Positions 35,101 through 46,346 of a stretch of 64,000 nucleotides of DNA are shown here, piece by piece. The notes under the pieces were generated by a model, which was not told where the DNA came from, searched no databases, and worked only from the letters and a program-made list of their open reading frames with translations. The DNA is from Opeltia flavorubescens (lineage: Eukaryota > Ascomycota > Lecanoromycetes > Teloschistales > Teloschistaceae). Numbering within the stretch: position 1 is the first letter of the stretch; each line of letters begins with the position of its first letter. Location of the stretch: assembly GCA_000442125.1 (NCBI GenBank), contig KE546978.1:310001-374000 (forward strand), given 5' to 3'. The position numbers and the translations under genes were made by a program.

Positions 35101-35370
35101 TTCAAAGAACGGCCCAAGGTTCGATACGGATATGCCAAAATAACCATTGGCAATTGACTGCCGCGACTGGTAATGACCTAGGTCTGGAATTGTGGTACGC
35201 AGCTGCCATGCTGCATTATCCCAAGTCACATTCTCGAAGCGAGTCGAGTAAAGATCTGCATGGTTGAAGCTACGACGCGTATCAGCAGCTTGACTGGCGA
35301 TACTGTCGGCTGATATTAACGCGTGAACTGAAGATGCATACAAGATGCCAGCAATGACAGTAGAGAACAT
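32173..35370 (-). CDS. treA: Acid trehalase, secreted, GH65
   Basis: This is a single exon of about 1065 residues from the ATG at 35370; the frame remains open a little upstream without an ATG. Acid trehalase splits trehalose into two glucose units in the cell wall space or vacuole. The N-terminus MFSTVIAGILYASSVHA is a typical signal peptide. The GH65 pattern is clear: an N-terminal beta domain with LGHYQSRQSIANGYFGISVS, then the (alpha/alpha)6 barrel with the DPDEYANHEDN segment, whose glutamate fits the general acid of the family. FWQGWP-like and GHGGANQVTLFGYLGLR segments follow. The last 200 residues include a beta-sandwich-like part (SPVSSPQTYQPGQFPFSAV and beyond) seen in fungal acid trehalases. 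Many N-glycosylation sequons (NxS/T) support secretion. A TATA-like box lies upstream. Confidence 0.93.
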   Translation of the reverse strand: MFSTVIAGILYASSVHALISADSIASQAADTRRSFNHADLYSTRFENVTWDNAAWQLRTTIPDLGHYQSRQSIANGYFGISVSNLGPFFEQDEQVDGDNINGWPLFQERISFATIGGFFDQQPTTNGTNFEWLNQYGGESVISGIPHWSGIVVDLGDDVYLDAYVDPSEITNFSSTLNAKAGVSTWHFTWTPSNKDGSSFDITYIMFAHKLYVNQAFVQLQITPSADCDASIANVLDGTSAVRTDFVDSGVDGAYVYTAVSPAGVSKTTAYIYAAMAATEEFDDSTLERVMDKKYLGVNDSSVAQAASASLKAGTTTVVTKYVGIASSDGFTDPQTVAKAASMTGLSAGFDESMLSHILEWSNVFPDDSADNYTYPENNTLPADGFIVESAITGVLNEYYLLQNTISRNALDAANNAPIDSNSISVGGLTSDSYAGLVFWDAEIWMQPGIAASHPQAVKQIANYRVARYAQAKENAQTSYQSSKNTSTFSGDAAVFPWTSGRTGNCTGTGPCFDYEYHINGDIAQEFANYWVTSGDTQFFQDQLFPIYNSISIFYSELLEKNGSTYILSNMTDPDEYANHEDNGGFTMPLIADTLMYANMFRELFGISRNTTFDEQAENIFISCNADAGIIDEYSGMNGSISVKQADVVLNIFPLNYQNQYTTTDRFNDLTYYAGKQSLNGPGMTYAIFSIAASEVDPSGCSSFTYQQYSEQPYARAPWFQFSEQLLDDYTDNGGTHPAFPFLTGHGGANQVTLFGYLGLRLTPDFTLHLNPTLPPQIPNLKYRTFYWQGWPISAISNQTHTTLTRLSEPYSAANKTYATSAIPVQIGNDASTTQQLAPNGTLVLSNRNTPSIASVAGNIAQCSPVSSPQTYQPGQFPFSAVDGSATTKWQPDFSNTSSAITVTLSNTFQPIQSFHFDWAQSPPMNISVYFHNSSSFTDADTVTVIDNRNIETSEPYDENGTSLVVPYSSNTTNITLDTPMYSGRFATLSVEGNQNGGDVGGTVAEWAILRVGGAVLETGGGGEAAATTNEMDTKEVRLRRKGLGETRSLNSIRRSDFRRKIRTS

Positions 35371-36460
35371 TTTCACAAAAAGGAAACGCAATACATAGGA
35401 AAATGTTCCGATACTTTGGGTACAACTGATGAGACTCTGATTGGAGCTACCTTAGGCTTTATAAAGAGCTACCATAGCTGGGTTCAAAACCGCAACAACG
35501 AGGCTACGAGGCAGATCGTTAAAGCTTTGCCCTGGTCAAAATATGATCCACCTTCGTCATAGCGGGCCTTTTGGAAGCGGAAAGGTACCGATTGAATGCG
35601 GGGTCCCGCCTAAATCTGCCCTTTCCGGGCTCGACTTAGCGGGAGCCATGCCTATCAGGGACCTAGGCGAAGCTCGGATCTTGGCTCTCGGAAAGTTTTG
35701 CACAGGAGTTTTGATGGAGCACCACCAGGCACCGCCCAAATGGGCTCTCTTCGGTGAATTGCCAGACCCACACTGGTTTTGTTCAACGTTCAACAATCCG
35801 ATAGCGCAGAACCGGCATCTTGTTATTAAGTCTCGATATCAATGATTCAGCCCGTTCCACTTTCGAGTCCTCTACAATGAAGAGCCCATAGTCATCCGAT
35901 GCAGAGACCAGCAACGCTATAAGAATAAGTACCAATAAGCAACATACTTTACTACTGTTCCAATGAATATGCGTACCTTCGAAAAGCAAGATCCCGCCCT
36001 GACAGACCCTCCGGCAACGAAGCAAAGGAACACCTCCTGAATTGTCCCAAGTCTTATTATCTGCTTTGCATATCAGCAAGCCAGATTGCTAGCTCCAGAA
36101 TGACCCTTTAATTTGGTACATCGTGTAGGCGTTTGAGCTTACTTCAACTCCCGTGCACCACCAGGTACCTCAGATGCCACATGTAGTTGAGGGCCGGGTG
36201 CGGCTGAGTTAAGGGACGACACCTTCCGCAATATAGCGTCCAGCAATGGGAGTGTATCAACAGCTCTTGCATTGGGGAGTGCTTCTTCGTCCCTGCTGGA
36301 TGTGTGGAGTCGATATTGGACTTATTCCCAAAGTAGGGTCGTGTGGGACGATATGTAAAATTTGGGTTGCTGCTGTTCGCCAAAGCCGAGTTGTGATTCT
36401 GCCATTGTCCCAGTCGTTCTTTCTGGTCGATCCGTTTGAAAATATGTAGTATTATCCCTT
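35371..36460. other. treA promoter region and NSE1 3' flank
   Basis: About 1.1 kb lies between two minus-strand genes. A GC-richer block at 35543-35845 is open on both strands (100 and 79 codons), but neither translation resembles a known protein. It may hold regulatory sites for trehalase or an unrecognised short gene. Confidence 0.4.
35457..35466 (-). promoter_or_regulatory. TATA-like box of treA
   Basis: The palindrome CTTTATAAAG lies about 87 bases upstream of the treA ATG. The position fits a fungal TATA box, but the call rests only on sequence and distance. Confidence 0.4.
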
Positions 36461-37533
36461 TCAGCCATCACTATCTTCTATGTGACTTGCTTCATCGCTG
36501 ACAACCCTGGATGTATTGACGTTGGAGCCTCCTCCACTTCTTCTTCTTCCCTGTTGACCCGTCTGTGGAGCCGCGCGTTCGCCGACAAAATTGTCGCCAG
36601 TCCACTCTGTCTTGCATAACGGACAATCTCTCGATCTCTGCATTCGAAAGAAGTTTTGCGTGCAGATGTCGTGAAGTCGGCACGGACAGCTCCTCTTCGA
36701 GCATCGTTGTCCCTGTAGACTCTTAGCCACTCACTTCCCAATAGTCATGGTAAAACCCACCATAGTCACAATCTCCTTACAAGCAGCGCACTGCTTGATC
36801 CTCGGTATTCTCTCCTCCTCATCATCATCCTCATCAATATCATTATAAGTCTCAACAAGCCAGCCTCTCAGCTCCATCAAAGCCCGCGGACTTAGACTGT
36901 AGAACCCCTTTCTGCTCTTCTCAAACCACCCCTCATCCACCAACGTCTTCAGCATTTTCTCCGCTTCAACCATCTTCAACCCCTGCCCGGCACTCCCCTG
37001 CGTCTCCGTTCCATTTTGTGTCTCCCTCCGATCGTGTTCTGATGGTTTGTGCAGCCTCATCGCTTGCATAGACGTAATTGCCATGACTTCATGTCGAGGT
37101 GTGTTGTACGTTTCGAACATAGCATCCAGTACTCGTTTCAGAAAGCCAATCTCCTCCGCCGTATGCACCGTAGCAAGCTGTATGATGGGATCACTGGTCG
37201 AGTTGACAAGGGCATATGTGCGCTGGCGTGTGGTTTGGTGGAAAGTACTCCGGATTTCGAGATCGAAGGGAGAGATGCGGGTATTTGCTGCCGAGATGTA
37301 AGAATTGAAATCGGCTTCTGTTATATCTTCTGGCAGAGTCTCTTTCCTCTCTAGAGGCCATTGTGAGCTTGATTTTCCAACACGATACCTGTTGGGAAGG
37401 GGACAGTACCATATGCAGTTAGGATGGCTGCAAGTAACGGTTTTGCTTCCTCCAAGCTTAAAGTTGAACGAGCCATGAAAGCTTGAAGAAATGCTCGATG
37501 TCCATCATTCCACTGTTCATCATCTTCAGGCAT
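36461..37533 (-). CDS. NSE1: NSE1, SMC5/6 complex RING-like subunit
   Basis: Three exons (37533-37410, 37350-36761, 36712-36461) are joined over introns of 59 and 48 bases, giving about 321 residues, normal for the family. Nse1 is a winged-helix kleisin-interacting (KITE) protein with a C-terminal variant RING. With Nse3 and Nse4 it forms a subcomplex of SMC5/6 in DNA repair. Visible are an N-terminal HRAFLQAFMARSTLSLEEAK helix pair, SPFDLEIRSTFHQTT, the YALVNSTSDPIIQLAT block and a winged-helix EGWFEKSRKGFYSLSPRALM. The zinc-binding end reads QCAACKEIVTM, joined to GQRCSKRSCPCRLHDICTQN and CPLCKTEW, supplying the Cys/His ligands. The first intron was placed at 37409 because it restores the conserved TLPEDIT start of the next block. 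Confidence 0.9.
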
Positions 37534-38095
37534 CTTCTCAATAGGACTGGTTGGTCAGAGAGAAAAACGTGGGTTTCTGACGCTGAAGTCTCATGCACGC
37601 GTAAAGTGGATTGATCTGACGCGACCCATGTCTGTGCTAGCGTGGCGTGCGTGACAAGAGCTGCATACTCAGATAAGAGCCAGCAGGGCTAACAATTGAA
37701 ATAGACAAGATAGAACAGTAAAGTCAACTAATTGAACGAATTTCCATATAGCCCAGACTGATAGACCAGTTTTTCAAGCCTCTATGAATTCAAACTATCC
37801 GAAAATCCAATGGGTATCTAGCGGTCATCGTTGAGTATGACCCAGTGCAAAATGCTCCATGCCGGTGACAGCAGACTATATAAATCCTCCCCATGTCCCA
37901 TTAGATTCGTTGAGCTCAAAATATTATATCGTATCGCATATCCCCGGAACGCCCATCCCAGTAAAAACCATAGTGATATGGAATTCGTCTCGGAAGATAC
38001 CCTATGATCCTTAGGGCCCTCAAAACCCTTCCCCTATTCTGTGAAGGGCCAGTCTGAGTGATCGGTATACCGTGCAGCTGTGCTCCTAAAGTAAA
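37534..38095. other. NSE1 promoter and GCV2 3' flank
   Basis: About 560 bases without gene-like frames or clear motifs. Confidence 0.45.
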
Positions 38096-41000
38096 TCATG
38101 TTGGTGCAGGCGCTGCCGCACCGGTCATGCCATCAATACTCTCAACGGGTCCACAGGAACAGAAGAGATTCATGTCTCCATAAGCTGTGTGAAGTCAGCG
38201 TGATAGGCTCTTATTAAATCTTTGGATGACACGAACCATCATCAAGCCGCGTAACACTCGGCCAAAACTTCTTCTCCTTCAACCATGGCAGTGGATACGC
38301 GGCCTTCTCCCTGCTATAAGTCCTTTCCCAACTGTCACCAACAAGAAGATCTTTCAACGAATGCGGTGCCATCTTCAAGACGTTCCCTTCTTTTGGCTGC
38401 TTCCCTGTCTCAACCTCTTTGATTTCCTTCCTAATCTCGATCAAGCTGTCGCAGAAGCGATCGAGCTCGGCTAAATCTTCGCTCTCGGTGGGCTCAATCA
38501 TCAGAGTATTTGCGACAGGCCATGACATTGTAGGAGCGTGAAAGCCGTAGTCCTGAAGTCGCTTGGCGACATCGATTGCTTCAATTCCCGCGCTCTCTTT
38601 GAACTTCCGTATGTCGAGAATGAACTCATGAGCACATCGACCGGCCTCGTTTGTGTAGAGAATAGGATAGTGGGGTTTGAGACGCGATAGTATATAGTTT
38701 GCGTTGAGAAGAGTGATTTTCGTTGCATGGGTAAGACCACGACCGCCCATCATTTTGATATAGGCCCAGCTAATGGGCAGTATGCTGGCACTACCCCAAG
38801 GTGCTGCACTGACTGGTGCAATGGCGTTCGTGCCTCCAGTCTTGATGAGATTATGACCAGGCAGGAATTCGGCCAGCGCTTCGGTCACACCAATAGGACC
38901 GACACCTGGTCCGCCGCCTCCATGAGGAATGCAAAAGGTCTTGTGAAGATTGAGATGGCACACGTCCGCCCCAATGTCGCCAGGAGAGCATAGCCCGATT
39001 TGTGCGTTGAGGTTTGCACCGTCCATGTAAACCAGCGCACCATGCTCGTGCACTAGTCTACAGACTTCTCTGATATGGGGCTCGAAGACGCCGAATGTAC
39101 TAGGATATGTCACCATGATCGCTCCAAGCTCGTCCTTGTACTTTTCGCATTTGGCCTGCAAATCCTTCATGTCAAGGTTGCCTGTGACTGGCTCGCATTG
39201 GACGGTCACAACTCGCATGCCTGCCATTGCAGCGCTCGCTGGATTGGTCCCGTGAGCAGAGACTGGGATAAGGCAGATGTCGCGTTTTTTACCCGTCTTG
39301 GATTCATTGTATGTTTCCTGCCATTTCCGGATAATACGTAGGCCTGTGAATTCACCTTGAGCCCCAGAATTAGGCTGTAGGGAAACTGCATGGAACCCTG
39401 TAATTTCAGCGAGATCCGCTTCGAGTTCACGAATCAAAGTAGCGTAACCCTGAGCCTGGTCAACTGGCACGAACGGATGCATTGAAGCGAATTCAGGCCA
39501 GGAGATTGGAATCATTTCGGTCGTTGCATTAAGCTTCATAGTACAGGAGCCGAGCGGGATCATAGAGTGGACGAGGGAGAGGTCCTTTGATTGCAGGTGG
39601 TGCATGTAGCGCAGAAGCTCGGTTTCCGAATGATGCGTATTGAAGACAGGGTGGGTGAGATACGGAGAAGTCCTCAAAAGGGGTGAAGGCATCTCTGCAG
39701 GCAATTCTGGTATGTTGATGTTAATGCCTTTGCCAGATTCCTGCACAAAGACTTTGAGAATGTCTTCTAGGTCCTTTTGGTCGACGGTTTCATCCAAGGT
39801 AATTGCAAGGCGGCTATTGTCCAGCACTCTGAGGTTGATGTTATGGTTACTGACAGCAGAAGCCGCGATGGAAGGCGCTGCCCCTTTTCCTACCTTGACG
39901 GTCACAGTATCAAACAAGACACGGCCATGGCTTCCTTTTCCTCGGCTACCTGTCGTATAGCCGAGGCTGAGAAGACATTCTTCAATGAATCTCGCTCCAG
40001 TCCTTGCTCTCTCCGCAATAGCTCTAAGCCCCTGAGGTCCGTGATAGATGGCGTAGAAAGCGCTCATGTTTGCTAATAACGCTTGCGCAGTACAAATGTT
40101 ACTGGTAGCTTTCTCCCTTCGGATGTGTTGCTCTCTTGTCTGTAAGGCCAACCTCATGGCTTTGTCGCCGAGTCGATCTTTGGACACTCCAACTAGTCTA
40201 CCAGGTATCTTCCTTTTGTACTTCTCACTACAGGCAAAGAAAGCAGCATGAGGTCCTCCGTATCCGAACGGTACACCAAATCGTTGGGCGTTGCCAAAAG
40301 CTATATCTGCGCCAAACTCGCCAGGTGGCTTGAGAATTGTCAGAGCGAGTAGGTCGGTACCGACGCAGAAAGTAGCTTTCAGATCATGGACGGTATCTGC
40401 CAGACTCTGGAAATCCTCTACGCCTCCTTCCGTGTCAGGGTATTGCACAAGTACGCCGATCAAATCATCGCCTGTCTGTTTCACGGCCTTGGCATCGTCA
40501 GCCAGGATGTCTGCAACAACAATCTTGATGCCAAAACCATCCGCGCGAGACTGTAGAACCGCTGCCGTTTGAGGATGGCAGAGGTGGGAAACAAGAAATG
40601 TTTTATTAGGCCGCTTTTGACGAGAAGCTGGTAGAGCGTTGAGGGAGAGCGTCATTGCTTCAGCAGCAGCTGTGGGTTCATCGAGAACTGAGGCGTTGGC
40701 GATTGAGAGGGCAGTCAAGTCGGATACCATGGTCTGGAAGTTCAACAAGGATTCCAATCGACCTTGACTGATTTCTGGCTGGTAGGGGGTGTAGCTGGTA
40801 TACCACGCCGGATTCTCCAAGATATTCCTCTTTATTACCTCTGGTACCCTTGTCCCTGCGTAGCCACAGCCAATGTAGTTTCTCATAACCTCGTTTTCGT
40901 TGGCGATCTGACGCAGCCGTTGGATCAATTGACTCTCAGAAAAGCCATCCTGACCAACGGGAGTCCCCGAGATTTGTAGGTCGTGGTCATTCAAGATATC

Positions 41001-41324
41001 CTTGGGCAGGACTTGTTTGACGAATTCATCCAATGAACTGACAGGCGGATCAAGTTTTTCGAGCATTTTCTGGGCATCTTGGTTGGAAGGGCCAATATGC
41101 CTTCGTGGAAAAGTATCCAGAGGTTTGAGGATATGCTGCCAGGAAAGCTCGCTCGGTGTTTCATTGGTGCTGTCACTATGGGCACTGGAGTAGAATGGCC
41201 TCAATGGGCGAGACTTGGCTGGTCTGATAGCCGGGGTACATTTCGAGCCGTTGTTCAACGGGGACAGCTTAGAAAGCGGTGGCCTGCTGCACTCGCGCAG
41301 CAAAATTCGGGCGCTCAACCGCAT
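38096..41324 (-). CDS. GCV2: Glycine dehydrogenase (decarboxylating), P protein
   Basis: Two exons (41324-38237, 38184-38096) are joined over a 52-base intron with a CTGAC branch, giving about 1058 residues. The P protein binds pyridoxal phosphate, decarboxylates glycine and loads the H protein in the mitochondrial glycine cleavage system. The start was set at 41324 because MRLSARILLREC is an Arg/Leu-rich presequence; the frame continues upstream without an ATG. Key blocks are FPRRHIGPSNQDAQKML near the N-terminus and NPAWYTSYTPYQPEISQGRL. The glycine-rich LHKTFCIPHGGGGPGVGPIG carries the PLP lysine, and SASILPISWAYIKMMG follows. The short last exon supplies the conserved C-terminal tail (DDAYGDMNLFCSC). 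Without it the protein would end in a non-conserved sequence at 38214. Confidence 0.96.
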
Positions 41325-41878
41325 CTCGTCAATTGAGAGATTGTACTCTGTAACAATGTTATTGTGGGTCAAAAAGGCTGAAAGACTTCATTGTGGGACA
41401 AAGTCGGCGGCGGTGAAGCCGCCCAGTGGTAGAAGGGTACAACGTGCTTTATCCGATAAATATTCGAAAAGCGGATACAAGCTGCAGGAACAAGGATTCT
41501 AGTGACGTAGATTCACCAGATCCACCAATCATAGAAAGGTAGATATCAACGGCTTTTCCGCACCAGGCCCCGGATCCTTCCAGGGTCATCTTTATCAATA
41601 CGCTTCTCCCTTATGTGTTGTCATTGATCCTTCTTCGCAGCATATACACCCCCGCTAGGTTTCAAAGTGATATGTTACATCTTGCGACGTCCTCTAAAGA
41701 AATCATTACTGCTAGACTGAAGTCTGACACCCAAGACATAAACTACTTCTACACGTCGCAGCGAATCATATGAAGGCAAAGCATATTGCAAACTTAGAAG
41801 ACATTCCCAGAGAACATGAGAATATATTGATACAACAGTGTCGAACTCGATCAGCATTTTAAACCTCAAAATCTGTCA
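41325..41878. other. GCV2 promoter and neighbouring 3' flank
   Basis: About 550 bases between two minus-strand genes. No gene was found. No regulatory site can be named with confidence. Confidence 0.45.
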
Positions 41879-42787
41879 TTAGGCCGTTTGGATATTATTA
41901 TTGTTCAGTGGCCCAATATTAATCCAGATATCAGGCCAGGCCCTCGACCATTTCACGTAAATCTCCGTGACCACTTTCTGCCCAATCTCTGCAGCGTGAT
42001 CTTTGAGCAACCAGATAACACCCTGTACGTTGACTACGCCCAGTAACGCATAGAACCATTCCCTCGTATCCTCTGCCACACTGAATTTATGCCAATCACC
42101 ATCCTCAATGGTCCAATCCGGCATCCGACGTCGGATTTCCTGAATCACTATCACCGCTACATCGTTCATGGCTTGGTGACGAACCACTGTCTGAAGCGTA
42201 GAGATTGGTCCACCAGGCGGAGCACCAGGAGGGATATTCGCTCGGTGAGATTCATCCGCGTCCTCCCTCGCCGTCTTCCAAGCGTGATACATGAGCTCTG
42301 ACCAATGGAGCTTCTTCTGTTCGTCGTATTGTCTGAAATTCTCATCCGCGACAATGAGGCCTTTTTGCGTGTCGAACATGTTGAGATAAGCCGTTTTCTC
42401 TGTCTCTTCGCCAGTGGCCGGATTTTTGGAGAAAACACCAAAGGCTTTTATCCAACGGTAATCGAAACCATGACGTTCGAGATCCTCGCGGACATTCCAG
42501 ATCGGATCATCATCTGATGATATGAACACGCATCCGTAGCTTTCGTCAAAGGTTTTTTGAGTACTCGGTACATCAACCGGGTGCGCTTCAGTCGCTCTAC
42601 TGACAAGCTCTAGCCAATCTTGATGGCCTCTATTAATACAAGTCCTGTAGTCTTGGCAACTGGGAACATCAGGGTTTGTATCGCCTGTAACTTCGCTGGG
42701 TATAGGTAGAGTCAGATTCCGTGCTGGCATTGCCAGAGTGAGCCATGCCGCCATCAGCAGGCATAATAAGGAACATTGAAAAAACAT
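41879..42787 (-). CDS. Secreted protein of unknown function
   Basis: This gene encodes 302 residues on one exon with an ATG start. The first 20 residues (FFQCSLLCLLMAAWLTLAMP) form a clear signal peptide with a likely cut after the Ala/Pro region. There is no later membrane helix and no GPI-like tail, so secretion into the wall or medium is expected. A cysteine pair lies in the CQDYRTCINRGHQDWLEL segment, another cysteine near YGCVFISSD, and the rest is Trp- and acid-rich (MPDWTIEDGDWHKF). I recognise no enzyme family. The size, signal peptide and few cysteines would allow an effector-like or wall protein, but that is only a possibility. Confidence 0.75.
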   Translation of the reverse strand: MFFQCSLLCLLMAAWLTLAMPARNLTLPIPSEVTGDTNPDVPSCQDYRTCINRGHQDWLELVSRATEAHPVDVPSTQKTFDESYGCVFISSDDDPIWNVREDLERHGFDYRWIKAFGVFSKNPATGEETEKTAYLNMFDTQKGLIVADENFRQYDEQKKLHWSELMYHAWKTAREDADESHRANIPPGAPPGGPISTLQTVVRHQAMNDVAVIVIQEIRRRMPDWTIEDGDWHKFSVAEDTREWFYALLGVVNVQGVIWLLKDHAAEIGQKVVTEIYVKWSRAWPDIWINIGPLNNNNIQTA

Positions 42788-43408
42788 CTCGCCAAACCGT
42801 TACTCAAACGGTCAAGAGCAACAGAAGGAAGATTAAGTTTCTAGCCAAGGAAGTCGCTGTAGGCTGGGAGAAGGCAAGAAGAAGCTGCGGTAAGGACAGG
42901 CGTCGAAGCATATTCGGAGAATAATGAAGGGCACTGGCCATGAAACGTATAAATGGACTGACGCAACGACTGCTGTGTTCTACAGAGGGTTGAAAAGCCG
43001 TGTCAATTTTGAGTATGCGACCCGTACAAGAAAGAAAGCCTTACCAATTTTTCGGATATTATGCGCGAAACAACGTCAGTGTTTCTGAACACATCCACAA
43101 TAGAAACGACCATTGTAAGATTGAAACGATCTATTACGCCATCAAAACTATCGCCCGCAGCATTTCAAGAGCTGAGCACGTTACACAATCCAAAGTAGAT
43201 ATAATTTCAAATATCGGAAAACTGTAGATCTACCAGCGTGGTATATGGTCCCGTCATACAACGCAAGTAGAAACGTACTAAGATAGATTGATTGTCGCGG
43301 TGCTTTTGGATGCTCGAGCAATAAGCTTCAAACGTTACATAAAAGGCAATATCAGCAAGAAAAATACGTACATTTATACATCCATCCATCCCATGATCGA
43401 CGATTTTT
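42788..43408. other. Intergenic stretch
   Basis: About 620 bases made up of the promoter of the secreted-protein gene and the 3' flank of the decarboxylase gene. Nothing recognised. Confidence 0.45.
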
Positions 43409-45301
43409 CTACGTTCTTTTGCTCTTTTTCCAATCAGAGAGGACCTCCATGCTCGTCCGCACTAGGATATCGAATGCCTTCCTCAAGTGCTGCTCATCTG
43501 TCTGTTCATTTGCACTCACCACTCGAATCGCATACGTATTCTTGATCATCGTACTCGTCAAGAATATCTCTCCAGATGCATTAATCTTTTCGTAGACTTC
43601 TTTAGTAACCGTATTGGCCTCCTCCAGTGTCTTATCCTCGGAAGTGCCATGCACACCATTGATACCGTTAATGGTCGGCTGGACATCACCATTCACAAGG
43701 CCGTCATTGATCTTAGTCTCTGTCATACCGCTATCATGGGCTTTGATTCCATTTGTACGCGCTATGCCCTTTTCACTCGGGATCTTCACCCTCAATACAG
43801 TCAACGCGAATCTTGGCCCGCTTATGATCTCGAATAGGTCCTTTCCCTCATCCCTGACCCATTCGGCGAATCTCTCCCCGAGTTCAATGTGCCGGCTGAC
43901 ATGCCTCTTCAAACCGTTCATACCGTATGAGCGTAAAACGAACCAGATCTTCAAGGCTCGAAAGCGCCGTCCTAGGGGGATTTGCCAATCGCGATAATCT
44001 GTCACTAGGCCTGAGGCGCTGTAGGTGTTCTGGAGATAAGATGGTGTAATCGAGAGGGCTGAGATGATCGGTTCGCGGCGTGGGAGGAACATACAGCTAA
44101 CAGAAATAATTTATATCAGTAGAGTATGTTTTAAGAGATCTACTCATCTGCGGCGGGCTTGGCTCAATAGGTTGAGGGTAAATGCCTTGTTGTAAAATAT
44201 CGGACCTACCTCGCATCAAAGTTCGTGAGGAGCCACTTATGCATGTTAACGTCGAAGCTATCAAACTTCTCCAATCCTTTTGTCAGATCCTGGTACTCGT
44301 CCAGTAAGAGCACAGCCCCCGCATAAGCCGCGTCCACGTGAATCCAAAGGTTTGGATAATCCTTCTTCACTTCGGCGATCTCTTGGAAGTGGTCTACCGC
44401 ACAAGTTGCTGTTGTCCCCAACGTCACCGTCAGGTAAAAGGGCTCCAATCCCTGCGAGGTGAATTCTTCCAATGCTTTCCTCAATCCTCGACCGGTTAAG
44501 GCAAACTCGTCTGCCGCACTGACAGGTATACTTCTGTACTTCGCACCAGTGATCATAGTCGCTTTTTGTGTGCTCGAATGGCTCATCTCACTCCCAAGGG
44601 CCACCAGCCGGGATCGCAATCTCCACTCTCGCTCATCTTCACCGTTGATCCTTGGGGAACCATCTTGATTCAAAGATCCCATGATTTCTTTGACATAACG
44701 CTCCCTCGCCGCAATCATGGAGGTCACAATTGCTTCGCTCGCGGACCCCTGGATAACTCCGCCGCCACCTGTAGGAGACGTACTCAAGTAGGAACTAGGA
44801 AGGTGCAACGCATTGCACATCCAGTCCAAGACAATCGTCTCTAATTCCGTACAAGCAGGCGAGCAGAGCCAATTGAAAGCTGGAGCGGTGAAAGCAGCGG
44901 AGTAAAGTTCGCCGAGAAGGGATGGGTAGGTAGCATTCGCAGGAAAAAATGCCATGAAGTTGGGACTCTGCCTTTTAAACATCAATATCGATGATTGAGG
45001 TCTATCAAAGGTAGACTGGTGTGGTATATATTACCAATGTGTCAGCCCTGGCATGATCTTTGCCTCGATGTCCTTCTGGATATGTTCCCATTTCTCTCCC
45101 TCCTCAGGAGGTCTTGACGGTAGCAAGGGACGGAGATAGCCAGGTGAGACATTGGAGACCACACGCTTCGAATCAAGGGTTGAGAAATGGTCGATGACTG
45201 TTTCCATATTAATTACGTTTCAGGAGAGCAGGACCCCGAATCCACTACTCACTCTCATCGACAGCTGAATACGCTGCCTTGCGAAACTCTTCCGCATTCA
45301 T
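43409..45301 (-). CDS. Aromatic-L-amino-acid decarboxylase (PLP group II)
   Basis: Four exons (45301-45253, 45197-45035, 44971-44210, 44096-43409) are joined over introns of 55, 63 and 113 bases, giving about 553 residues. The family decarboxylates tryptophan, tyrosine or DOPA in the cytosol. It starts MNAEEFRKAAYSAVDE, then a PGYLRPLLP block, THWQSPNFMAFFPANATYPS after the second junction, the TSPTGGGGVIQGSASEA loop, WIHVDAAYAG, and NMHKWLLTNFDA with the PLP lysine. SCMFLPRREP follows the third junction. All joins restore family blocks. A non-conserved insert of about 50 residues rich in Asn, Gly and Thr (about 43625-43775) interrupts the C-terminal domain before the INASGEIFLTSTMIKNTYAI block. 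Substrate preference cannot be read from the sequence. The neighbours are unrelated. Confidence 0.93.
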
Positions 45302-45983
45302 AGCACAAGTGCTTGAGCTTCGGGTTTGCCGAATAGACGACACAGCCAATGTAGTATCGATAAATCAACCTTTGCGATTGAAAGAGAACCCAACTCAACA
45401 GTTGGGTCATGGTGACTTCATCTTAACGCGATCTTATCGCCGCGCGATACCGAGCCCAAGGGTGGAGAGGTCCGTGTTTTGATCCTCCGAAGACATCGAG
45501 GGTGATAGCATCGTCACCTTTGAGCAATCAGGTGATGAGTCGTCACAATGCCTTGCTCGTGAATGGTAGATAGCGACATCATAGCTCGTCGTTAGCACCG
45601 ATGTCGGCCAAGCCCAACGGTTATCTTCGGCTTGTTGATAATGATGCCTTATCGATAGCATCAAGTCACTAAATCAAGTCCGATTTGATTCCCGTCCGAA
45701 CGCAGCAATGATTCCTAATCTGCTAGTCATCATCTTCTCCAAGGGCAGCTTCTCTGTGCTAGACGTAATATTGTCGTATGTATGATCGTAATCATTTCGA
45801 GCAACTAGACTGCACAGCCATCGCTCGAACATAAATGGCAAAGAATACATAAACCATTCCCACGCGCTGTTGTCTTCCAGTTCCCATTCCCTAACTCCAT
45901 CCCTAAATTCAAAGATTGTTGTCGATACTTTGACCTCGAAACTCGCCAAATCACTCACCCACCGTCTCGTTTCCATTTGCAAA
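45302..45983. promoter_or_regulatory. Divergent promoter, decarboxylase / DUF427 gene
   Basis: About 680 bases between two start codons that face away from each other. No TATA box or factor site is clear. Confidence 0.4.
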
Positions 45984-46346
45984 ATGCCCCAAGCAACCGC
46001 AACTTTCAATGGAAAGGTCATTGCCCAAACTTCCGATTACGAGTTCGTAGAAGGAAATGCCTACTTCCCTCCCTCATCCGTCGACAAATCCGTCTTCACA
46101 CCCAGTGACACGCAAACCGTATGCCCATGGAAGGGTACAGCATCTTATAATAACATTACCGTTGATGGGAAGGAAGTGAAGGATGCAGCTTGGTATTATC
46201 CAGAGCCGGGGACGGAGAGGGCGAGTGGGCTGAAGGATTATGTTGCCTTTTGTAAGACTCGCGTTATGTTTCGGGGAAGAAACGAAGGCGATCAACATTG
46301 CTGATAAGTAGCAGATAAATCGAAGGTGGACGTCAAGATTGAGTAA
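45984..46346 (+). CDS. DUF427 domain protein
   Basis: Two exons (45984-46251, 46315-46346) are joined over a 63-base intron with a GCTGAT branch, giving 99 residues. The start was put at MPQATATFNGKVIA because this is the family's usual first strand, although the frame is open for 38 more codons upstream. The DUF427 pattern is complete: FNGKVIAQTSDYEFVEGNAYFP, then the CPWKGTASYNNITVDGK block and the AAWYYPEPGTERASGLKDYVAF end. The short second exon adds YKSKVDVKIE, the expected final strand. These small proteins have a single compact beta fold and no firmly established biochemical role. It is divergent from the decarboxylase gene. Confidence 0.92.

Noticed and set aside
38226-41336. Many open frames of 60-100 codons opposite GCV2
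   Set aside because: They are shadows of a highly conserved enzyme gene and have no motifs of their own.
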